From: Chloroflexota bacterium
Lineage (GTDB): Bacteria > Chloroflexota > Dehalococcoidia > SAR202 > UBA11138
Assembly (NCBI GenBank): GCA_002710885.1
Contig: PAIW01000052.1
Span: 19,500 to 24,711, forward strand
Reading direction: 5' to 3'
Length of the DNA stretch: 5,212 nucleotides
This document shows positions 1 to 5,212 of this stretch, piece after piece. The first letter of the stretch is position 1, and each line of letters starts with the position of its first letter. A program made the translations under genes and the position numbers. Under the pieces are notes generated by a model. It saw only the letters and a list, made by a program, of their open reading frames with translations. It was not told where the DNA came from and ran no database searches.

Positions 1-1
1 C

Positions 2-337
2 GTAATAGATTTTGCCAACTCTCGCATGACATGGTTCGGCCCATTAAATGGCAGCATGTCACGCATTCAACTTGATGGAATGTGCACCTTGATTGACGAT
101 GAGCAAGGAACCGAGGACGCGTACTACCTTATCGCCCCTTGCCACTCAGAGCACACCCACTTGGACGGCCAGCTGTTCACAAAGCGCAACTATGACTTTC
201 GGGGCATATTTGGCGAAACAGAGTACACACTCATCCGAACTCACTGGGTCGCAAATCCCGATGTTTCCGCTGACCCCGGCTCCGAAAACACGGGAGGAAG
301 AACCCCTGTCGAGGCCAGACTTTGCAAACGCAAATAG
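2..337 (+). CDS. Unrecognised protein, 5'-partial, probably the N-terminal piece of a broken gene
   Basis: This reading frame is open from the window edge to a TAG at 335-337, so its true start lies upstream. The first codons read VIDFANSRMTWFGP, and the frame is already coding before the ATG at 26. I do not recognise the family. The visible 111 residues look like a soluble, beta-rich globular protein with many aromatic residues (YYLIAPCHSEHTH, NYDFRGIFGETEY, LIRTHW). There is no signal peptide or membrane segment. The last 12-15 residues (GGRTPVEARLCKRK) look unlike the rest, whereas the +1 frame over the same bases reads more naturally (REEEPLSRPDFANANRK). The next open stretch, 365-766, is in the same frame. 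I infer that the TAG may be reached only because of a one-base insertion near the GGG at 292-294. It could also be an intact gene with an odd tail. Confidence 0.5.
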   Translation, partial: VIDFANSRMTWFGPLNGSMSRIQLDGMCTLIDDEQGTEDAYYLIAPCHSEHTHLDGQLFTKRNYDFRGIFGETEYTLIRTHWVANPDVSADPGSENTGGRTPVEARLCKRK

Positions 338-364
338 AAAGACCTCAAACTGGATATTTGCGCT

Positions 365-766
365 TTGAAGGACGTGACAGAGTTGAAAACCGATGAAGAG
401 TCCGTTGAACAAACCCTTCGCAATATGACGCTGGTCGGCCAGACTGAGTTGCGTGACGAAACATCGGGCTTGCGCGCTGTCCTAGAGTATCCGATCAAGA
501 CGTTGAACGTAATAAAGTCGCCTGTGCGTTATCAGGTGGACACCGGCGCTCTGATCGTGCCGGACTTTTCGACAACTCCCGGATTTCAACTCGAACACTT
601 TGATGTTGCCCATGTGGCGCACAACAAGCCCGACAAGGGCGAGTTCTTCCTACGGAAACCCAGGGATATCACTCGGAAAGACGGCCCGGTTTGGACGATC
701 AACGATTACTCAGAAAGAAAGGTCTATTCGTGCCAGAACAGGCTTTTTGCTGCTACGAGATCGTGA
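365..766 (+). CDS. Unrecognised conserved-looking protein, probably the C-terminal piece of the same broken gene
   Basis: This stretch encodes 133 residues from a TTG and ends in TGA at 764-766. The family is not recognised. The sequence looks genuinely coding: an acidic helical N-terminus (ELKTDEESVEQTLRN) is followed by a probably beta-rich core with VRYQVDTGALIVPDF, FDVAHVAHNKPDKGEFFL and VWTINDYSERKVY. No membrane segment or known catalytic motif is visible. No start has a convincing ribosome binding site. TTG 365, GTG 374 and ATG 425 are all possible, and the frame is open back to the TAG at 335-337. That lack of an initiation signal, the shared frame with the upstream piece and the frame-3 bridge between them suggest one original gene of more than 250 residues. 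It ends 46 bases before the amidohydrolase start and on the same strand, so the two may be co-transcribed. Confidence 0.55.
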   Translation: MKDVTELKTDEESVEQTLRNMTLVGQTELRDETSGLRAVLEYPIKTLNVIKSPVRYQVDTGALIVPDFSTTPGFQLEHFDVAHVAHNKPDKGEFFLRKPRDITRKDGPVWTINDYSERKVYSCQNRLFAATRS

Positions 767-800
767 AAGTAATCAATCTAGAAATTTGAGAGCCAACCTG

Positions 801-805
801 AGGAG
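801..805 (+). promoter_or_regulatory. Ribosome binding site of the amidohydrolase gene
   Basis: AGGAG lies seven bases before the ATG at 813. This decides the start: the reading frame is open back to about 600, but that upstream part overlaps the preceding coding region and lacks the family's N-terminal pattern. MIIDSH at 813 is the expected first beta strand of an amidohydrolase barrel. Confidence 0.8.
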
Positions 806-812
806 CGTCAGC

Positions 813-1937
813 ATGATTATAGACTCCCACGCCTATTGCTTTGCGGCAGCGGACAGTTTAATGGGTTACGACAGTGTGCCTGAACACCTTCGATGGGCGC
901 AGGCGGGACAGGCGGGGCATTATCAGCCGGCGTTCAGTCTTCGTGACAGAAGCGCTGGCTCATCGGAGGCTCTCGCTCCTGATGGCACAGACGTATTGAC
1001 TGGACTGCCGGACGTGGACTTCCGTATCGATCACGCCGCCGGCAGAGTGGTTTGGACGATCGATGGCGAGGACTACACGAAGCATTACTACCCGCCGAAC
1101 CTTCAGGACTGCGAGTTTGGCGCCGACAGTCTCGTCAGCGAGATGGACTACGCGGGCGTGGATATGGCGCTCCTCCACACTAACCCCATGCTGGGGCGCA
1201 GCAGCACCTATCAGGCTGAGTGCGTGCGCAGGTTCCCCGATAGGTTTCGGTCGATGGCGCCGGTCGACGAGTGGCGCATCCACGACGACACCGATGCAGT
1301 TATTCGAGAGCTTGAGGAATCCATAACAAAACATGGGTTGCACGCCATAAAGTTCAATGCTAATGGGTACAAGATCAGTGATGACCCCTGGGACGATGGC
1401 ATTTACAGGCCGTTTTGGGAGACGGCAACGTCACTCAATGTACCCATCTTCATTTCTCTCAGTATGGGACCAGGAATCAAGAGTTGGGAAGCTTCACAAT
1501 CCGCTCAAGACGGCTACCTGAACGAGTTGAAGATACTCATGCGGTGGATGGAACGGTACTCAGACACAACCACGAGCATCACGCACGGATTCCCGTATCG
1601 CGCGTTTATCGATGGCGATTCCATCAACCTGCCAGACGCCGTCTTTGAGCCGTTCCAAAACCCCAACCTCAGTATGGAAGTGTGCTTTCCTGTCAGAATA
1701 GGCGACACCTTCGACTTCCCATATAGGGAGGTCTTCCCGACGATCCAGAGCATGGTCGAGCACATCGGAGCTGACCGCTTGCTTTGGGGCACCGATATGC
1801 CCTTTCAGAATCGCCATTGCACCTACCGTCAATCGCGCGACCATATCGAGAAATACTGCGACTTCCTGGGCCAAGATGATCTGGACCTGATAATGGGTGG
1901 GACCGCGTTGCGAATCCTTGGACTATCAAAGGGTTAG
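813..1937 (+). CDS. Amidohydrolase-related (Amidohydrolase_2 type) TIM-barrel protein
   Basis: A 374-residue cytosolic protein. Its landmarks match the Amidohydrolase_2 family (ACMSD / resorcylate decarboxylase / LigJ-like), whose members hydrolyse, decarboxylate or hydrate carboxylic acids. The N-terminal strand IIDSHAY carries H6. YAGVDMALLH (to H122) is the strand after a long variable insertion at about residues 30-110. HAIKFNANGY (177-186) is the conserved K/F strand. ITHGFPY contains H258, and LLWGTDMP contains D328, the usual catalytic or metal-binding Asp. The C-terminal GGTALRILGL replaces the common GNAxRLLGL. Two usual metal-ligand positions appear changed: the second His of HxH is Y8, and the strand that normally gives a His reads FISLSMGPG (213-221). 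A metal-poor or differently liganded site is therefore possible. Length is typical or slightly long. The start is fixed by AGGAG at 801-805. The gene lies on the strand of the CoA-transferase pair but is separated from it by 182 bases. The substrate is unknown. Confidence 0.88.
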   Translation: MIIDSHAYCFAAADSLMGYDSVPEHLRWAQAGQAGHYQPAFSLRDRSAGSSEALAPDGTDVLTGLPDVDFRIDHAAGRVVWTIDGEDYTKHYYPPNLQDCEFGADSLVSEMDYAGVDMALLHTNPMLGRSSTYQAECVRRFPDRFRSMAPVDEWRIHDDTDAVIRELEESITKHGLHAIKFNANGYKISDDPWDDGIYRPFWETATSLNVPIFISLSMGPGIKSWEASQSAQDGYLNELKILMRWMERYSDTTTSITHGFPYRAFIDGDSINLPDAVFEPFQNPNLSMEVCFPVRIGDTFDFPYREVFPTIQSMVEHIGADRLLWGTDMPFQNRHCTYRQSRDHIEKYCDFLGQDDLDLIMGGTALRILGLSKG

Positions 1938-1939
1938 CC

Positions 1940-1963
1940 TCAAACCGACTTGAATGCGGTTGA
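1940..1963 (+). terminator. Weak hairpin just after the amidohydrolase stop
   Basis: TCAAACCG (1940-1947) pairs with CGGTTGA (1957-1963) with one bulged A and a nine-base loop, starting three bases after the TAG. There is no following T-run, so it is not a convincing intrinsic terminator. It could protect the 3' end of the mRNA or be chance. Confidence 0.2.
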
Positions 1964-1969
1964 TCTAAA

Positions 1970-1986
1970 TGAAGAACATTTCTTCA
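1970..1986 (+). other. Perfect short inverted repeat in the intergenic gap
   Basis: TGAAGAA (1970-1976) and TTCTTCA (1980-1986) are perfect complements around a CAT loop, giving a 7-bp A/T-rich palindrome 33 bases after the amidohydrolase stop and about 135 bases before the CoA-transferase start. It could be a small operator half-site pair, part of a weak terminator, or chance. The rest of the 1938-2119 gap shows no open frame of interest and no clear promoter; TTGGAT (2040-2045) with an AAAATA-like box near 2066 is only a poor match. Confidence 0.25.
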
Positions 1987-2119
1987 GAATCGACGAGCAA
2001 TTCGTGACCAAAGGTGTTACGTTGTCCGAATAATCAGACTTGGATGCTTGGCTAGCTCACCCGTGAAAATAACGCAAAGGTTAAATCCCGACGACGCTTC
2101 AAAAGTGAATCGATAATTC

Positions 2120-3325
2120 ATGCAAGATCGCCATTCCCAAAACGAACAAACGGCTACAAACCTTCCGTTGAGCGGGATCAAAGTCGTTGAAACGGCGCAG
2201 GGAGTCGCCGGCCCGTTCTGTGGAAGGTTCTTGGCAGCTCTTGGCGCCAAGGTAATCAAAGTGGAACGGCCGCCCGAAGGTGATTGGTCGAGAAAAATTG
2301 GCCCCTTTTTACCGGGCAATGTCCGTTCTGAATGCAGCGCCCTTTATCTGTACAACAATATGGGCAAAGAGAGCGTCCTGCTCGACTGGGAGACTGAATC
2401 TGGCATGTCTGCGCTCGAAACTCTGGCGTCCAGCGCCGACATCTTGATCGAGGATTGGGACAGGACATATCGAGAAGAAATTGGCCTGACAACTGATAGG
2501 TTCACCTCCCTGCACTCAGAACTGATCGAAATTTGCGCGACACCATTTGGGCTAACGGGGCCGTACTCCCGCTGGAAATCCACTCCGATTGTTCAGTTGG
2601 CGTTGGGCGGGTACCTCTACCTAACGGGCAATTCCTCAGAAGAGCCGCTGATGCTGCCCGGGCATCAACCGGATTATTTGACAGGCCTGAATGCCCATAA
2701 CGCCGTCCAGATTGCGCTTTGGGAAAGGGTCAGGAGCGGCGGAGGGCAGTTCCTGGAGATGTCCATGATGGAAAATCTCGGAGCGCTTCACCAGTTCACC
2801 TTCGAGATGGAAACATATTCGGGAGTTGTCAGGGACAGGAATGGCCTTCAATGGAACAAGGTCGGGCCGTTCGCCTCATATGGAATAACGACTTTGCCTT
2901 GCGACGATGGGTATGTCGCTTTCGGAGCCTCCACAGAGGACCAGTGGGAACGCCTATGCGCGATGCTGGGTCGGGAAGACTTGCTGGACGACCCAGAGTT
3001 CGACACTCGGTTGAAGAGAAGCCAAAAGTCAGACACCCTTGACAGTCTGATTACCGACTGGATGAAGGGCAAGACCAGGCAGGAGGTTTTTTTGGAGAGT
3101 TCCGAGAAATGGTTCTTGCCTGTGGCCCCTGTGCTGAATCTCAACGAGGTTTTGCGGGACCCTCAGTTCGTTCACCGTAACCTGTTTCAACCGTTGAGCC
3201 ACCCGGAAGCAGGCGAAGCGCTTTACCCGACATTCCCGTTCGCCATGTCTGAAATCAAGCCAACCGTGGCAAGGGCACCGCTTCTCGGCGAGCACACTTC
3301 TGACGTTCTGGGAGGGCTGGATTGA
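2120..3325 (+). CDS. CaiB/BaiF family III CoA-transferase, first of a coupled pair
   Basis: A 401-residue cytosolic enzyme of the family III (formyl-CoA transferase / CaiB) type, which moves CoA from an acyl-CoA donor to an acceptor acid through an aspartyl-CoA intermediate. The N-terminal motif LSGIKVVETAQGVAGP (17-32) and GAKVIKVERPPEGD (42-55) form the classic CoA-binding Rossmann-like start. The catalytic Asp is most likely D185 in HQPDYLTGLNA, followed by the expected GGGQFLEMSMMENL. TPFGLTGPYSRW is the usual SxFGxxGP-type segment. The C-terminus ends soon after LLGEHTSDVLGGLD, so the last helix seen in many relatives (as in its neighbour) is short. ATG 2120 is the only sensible start because an in-frame TAA lies at 2114-2116. 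It has no clear Shine-Dalgarno, suggesting weak or leader-dependent initiation. The stop overlaps the start of the next CoA-transferase. Acceptor and donor cannot be told from the sequence. Confidence 0.93.
   Translation: MQDRHSQNEQTATNLPLSGIKVVETAQGVAGPFCGRFLAALGAKVIKVERPPEGDWSRKIGPFLPGNVRSECSALYLYNNMGKESVLLDWETESGMSALETLASSADILIEDWDRTYREEIGLTTDRFTSLHSELIEICATPFGLTGPYSRWKSTPIVQLALGGYLYLTGNSSEEPLMLPGHQPDYLTGLNAHNAVQIALWERVRSGGGQFLEMSMMENLGALHQFTFEMETYSGVVRDRNGLQWNKVGPFASYGITTLPCDDGYVAFGASTEDQWERLCAMLGREDLLDDPEFDTRLKRSQKSDTLDSLITDWMKGKTRQEVFLESSEKWFLPVAPVLNLNEVLRDPQFVHRNLFQPLSHPEAGEALYPTFPFAMSEIKPTVARAPLLGEHTSDVLGGLD
3310..3316 (+). promoter_or_regulatory. Ribosome binding site inside the end of the first CoA-transferase
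   Basis: GGGAGGG lies five bases before the TTG at 3322, within the last codons of the upstream gene. Strong complementarity to the 16S rRNA tail and good spacing support the unusual TTG start and translational coupling of the two CoA-transferases. Confidence 0.8.
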
Positions 3326-4515
3326 ACAAGTCTGGACATCTCGAAGGCGGCAGCCTCTCCGATCTTCGCGTGCTGGACCTCACCAGAGTGTGGGCTGGCC
3401 CTCTGGCAACGCGAATATTTGGAGATTTCGGCGCTCAGATCATCAAAATCTCTGATCCAAGAACGCCCGTCGCGAATACCAACGGAGTCAACAACAAGTT
3501 GAATAGAAACAAGCTCAGCTTGGGCCTGCGACTGGATAAAGACTCAGGAACGGGAATCTTCAGGAACCTCGTGGCGATTTCGGACGTGGTGATCGAGAAT
3601 TTTCGTCCCAGAGTCATGCGAAATCTCAGTCTTGCGTATGACCAGCTCAAAGCCATAAATCCCGACGTCGTGATGTGCTCCATGCCTGGGTTCGGTATGG
3701 AAGGCCCGTACTCTGAATACCCCGCTTACGGTACAACCGCCGAGGCCATCGCGGGAGTGCCTTCGCTGATCGGCTATGAGCCATCCGTGCCGATGCCGAC
3801 CGGGATAGCATACGGAGACCCCATTTCGGGACTCCATGCAATCGGCGCCATACTCGCGTCGCTTCGCAATCGAGACATCGCAGGAGGCGGTCAGTTCATA
3901 GATGTCGCTCTGGCCGCCGGCCCCGTAATCACGACCGGGGAATTTCTGGTCGCCAGCTCTGCCGATTCCTATGAACGCGAAGGATACGGCAACAAACATA
4001 CTCATCAGTCCCCGCATGGAGCTTACAAAGTTGCGGGCGACGATAATTGGATCGCCATTTCTGTGACCAACGATCAGGAATGGATGTCACTCCGTTCTGT
4101 GGCCGACGACGACAGATTATCCGATCCCCGCTTCGTTGAATTTGAAGGGAGAAAACAAAACGAAAAGCTTATCGACCAGGTGATTTCGGAATGGGTTTCG
4201 AATCGCGAAGCAGTTGATTTGATGAACCTTCTTCAAGACGCCGGCGTGCCTGCTGGAAGGGTTGCTAACAGCAGACAGTTTCTTAATGATCCCCATCTAG
4301 CCGCAAGGGATTTTTTCGTCTGGTTAGATGAGCAGGAATTTGGTCCAAAACAATACGAAGGGCAGTCCATCCCAGGCAACTATGTCGATAAGTCCAGTTG
4401 GGAACCTTCGCACCAGATGGGGCAAGACAGTCGCTACATCCTTGAGGATATTCTCGGTTACTCAGACGAGCAATGCCACTCTCTCGCATCCGAAGGCGCA
4501 GTCGCCTTTAACTGA
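3322..4515 (+). CDS. CaiB/BaiF family III CoA-transferase, second of a coupled pair
   Basis: A 397-residue family III CoA-transferase, close to the roughly 400 residues usual for CaiB-like enzymes. LSDLRVLDLTRVWAGP (12-27) and GAQIIKI (37-43) form the N-terminal CoA-binding strand pattern. NRNKLSLGLRL (61-71) and SDVVIENFRPRVM are highly typical of the family. MPGFGMEGPYSEY matches the conserved FGxxGP segment. The catalytic Asp is most likely D166 in AYGDPISGLHA, followed by GGGQFIDVALA. The C-terminal ILGYSDEQCHSLASEGAV is the standard family ending. The TTG start at 3322 overlaps the previous stop as TTGA and has a strong ribosome binding site at 3310-3316. The two proteins differ clearly in sequence, so this is not a recent duplication. 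Adjacent pairs of this family can form one heteromeric enzyme, as known for benzylsuccinate (BbsEF) and malate (SmtAB) CoA-transferases. That is an inference here, and the substrate is unknown. Confidence 0.94.
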   Translation: MNKSGHLEGGSLSDLRVLDLTRVWAGPLATRIFGDFGAQIIKISDPRTPVANTNGVNNKLNRNKLSLGLRLDKDSGTGIFRNLVAISDVVIENFRPRVMRNLSLAYDQLKAINPDVVMCSMPGFGMEGPYSEYPAYGTTAEAIAGVPSLIGYEPSVPMPTGIAYGDPISGLHAIGAILASLRNRDIAGGGQFIDVALAAGPVITTGEFLVASSADSYEREGYGNKHTHQSPHGAYKVAGDDNWIAISVTNDQEWMSLRSVADDDRLSDPRFVEFEGRKQNEKLIDQVISEWVSNREAVDLMNLLQDAGVPAGRVANSRQFLNDPHLAARDFFVWLDEQEFGPKQYEGQSIPGNYVDKSSWEPSHQMGQDSRYILEDILGYSDEQCHSLASEGAVAFN

Positions 4516-4576
4516 GAATTACCGACATCCGACCAAAGGGATTGAAGGCCGCGATGTGCTTTTGTTGGGCTAGTTC

Positions 4577-5212
4577 TTACCAGGTGTCGATGTAAGGATA
4601 TTTCTTAGTGGTTCGCTCCGGCGTAGGCGGCACGCTGTTGAGGCCCATGACAAGCCATGATCGAGTATCAGCCGGGTCGATCACGTCATCAATGCCGTAA
4701 CCGGCGCTCGCGTTGACGGCTTTGGCGTTTTCATAGGCGGCGTCGACGCGCCGTTGGTACTCTGAGAGCCTCTCCGCGGGGTCTTCGATAGCTTCGAGTT
4801 CTTTTCTGTATCCGAGCTTGACCGCCCCCTCAATCGCCATGCCCGCAAATTCAGCAGTGGGCCATGCCACAGAGAAGAATCCCATGAATGAGCTTGCGCC
4901 GCACATCGCCTGCACGCCCAGACCGTATGCTTTTCGGACCACCGTCAAGAACATGGGGGTCGTGAGATTCGCCCCGGCGTTGAACATCCGTACGCAGTGC
5001 CTGACCAGCGCGGTGGATTCGACATCCGGCCCGACCATCATTCCAGGGCAATCCATGAGGCTGAAAATGGGGATGTCAAAGGCGTCACAAAGCTGGACGA
5101 ATCGCGCGCCCTTGTCGGCTCCATCAGAATCTATGGCGCCTGCGATGTGATGCGGATTATTCGCGATCACTCCCATAGGCTTCCCTTCGACGCGCATGAA
5201 GGCCGTGATGAC
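4577..5212 (-). CDS. Acyl-CoA carboxylase carboxyltransferase (C-terminal part), 5'-partial
   Basis: The frame runs on the minus strand from the window edge to TAA at 4577-4579. It gives the last 211 residues of a carboxyltransferase (PF01039-type) protein, which transfers CO2 from carboxybiotin to an acyl-CoA such as acetyl- or propionyl-CoA. VITAFMRVEGKPMGVIANNP opens the second crotonase-like half. It is followed by DSDGADKGARFVQLCDAF, SLMDCPGMMVGPDVEST, RKAYGLGVQAMCG, WPTAEFAGMAIEGAVKLGY and DDVIDPADTRSWLV. The C-terminus, KKYPYIDTW, resembles the (R/Y)PF(I/V)DTW-like end of many such subunits. The ATG at 5197 is internal because the same motif block begins before it. Whether this is a free beta subunit (about 500 residues) or the end of a large fusion with biotin carboxylase cannot be decided here. 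It converges on the CoA-transferase pair across 61 bases (4516-4576), where I see no clear hairpin terminator, so it is a separate transcription unit. Confidence 0.93.
   Translation of the reverse strand, partial: VITAFMRVEGKPMGVIANNPHHIAGAIDSDGADKGARFVQLCDAFDIPIFSLMDCPGMMVGPDVESTALVRHCVRMFNAGANLTTPMFLTVVRKAYGLGVQAMCGASSFMGFFSVAWPTAEFAGMAIEGAVKLGYRKELEAIEDPAERLSEYQRRVDAAYENAKAVNASAGYGIDDVIDPADTRSWLVMGLNSVPPTPERTTKKYPYIDTW

Noticed and set aside
93..368. Separate 91-residue gene in frame 3
   Set aside because: Its first two thirds are a low-quality shadow of the frame-2 protein. Only the last part (about 294-364) looks coding, which is better explained by frameshifts.
600..812. N-terminal extension of the amidohydrolase frame back to 600
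   Set aside because: It overlaps the upstream coding region, lacks a ribosome binding site and family motifs, and AGGAG at 801-805 supports ATG 813.
960..1343. 127-residue minus-strand open frame
   Set aside because: It lies fully antisense to the conserved amidohydrolase and has no family-like features.
3544..4017. 157-residue minus-strand open frame
   Set aside because: It is antisense to the well-conserved core of the second CoA-transferase, and its translation looks like a composition-driven shadow.
2120..4515. Recent tandem duplication of the CoA-transferase gene
   Set aside because: The two proteins share only family-level motifs and differ widely elsewhere, so any duplication would be ancient.
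4516..4576. Bidirectional terminator between the convergent genes
   Set aside because: I found no stem with adequate pairing or adjacent T/A runs. CCGAC occurs twice nearby, but only as a trivial short repeat.
4818..5150. 110-residue plus-strand open frame
   Set aside because: It is antisense to the clearly conserved carboxyltransferase and has no recognisable motif.

Overview
The window looks like bacterial chromosomal DNA of moderate G+C (roughly mid-50s percent by eye). Genes are closely packed, starts are mixed ATG/TTG, and there are no RNA genes, mobile elements or CRISPR arrays. Tandem family III CoA-transferases, an Amidohydrolase_2 protein and an acyl-CoA carboxyltransferase together recall uncultured, catabolically versatile bacteria such as marine Chloroflexota (SAR202/Dehalococcoidia) or certain Proteobacteria and Actinobacteria. 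This placement is a weak inference from gene content.

Layout: (1) Positions 2-766 hold an unrecognised protein-coding region read in one frame but interrupted by a TAG at 335-337. The pattern fits one gene broken by two compensating single-base shifts as well as it fits two small genes. (2) Positions 813-1937 encode an amidohydrolase-related TIM-barrel protein with a good ribosome binding site but an apparently depleted metal-ligand set. (3) A 182-base gap with weak hairpins follows. (4) Positions 2120-3325 and 3322-4515 encode two different CaiB/BaiF family III CoA-transferases. They overlap by four bases (TTGA), with a strong Shine-Dalgarno inside the end of the first. (5) On the minus strand, converging on the second CoA-transferase across 61 bases, is the C-terminal part of a biotin-dependent acyl-CoA carboxylase carboxyltransferase subunit or domain (4577-5212). 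It runs off the window edge.

Working model (inference): the two CoA-transferases form one two-subunit enzyme that activates an organic acid to its CoA thioester by moving CoA from a donor thioester. The amidohydrolase-fold protein would act on the acid or a breakdown product by hydrolysis, decarboxylation or hydration, all known in its superfamily. The carboxylase belongs to a separate convergent transcription unit that could handle short acyl-CoA products. The substrate cannot be read from the sequence.
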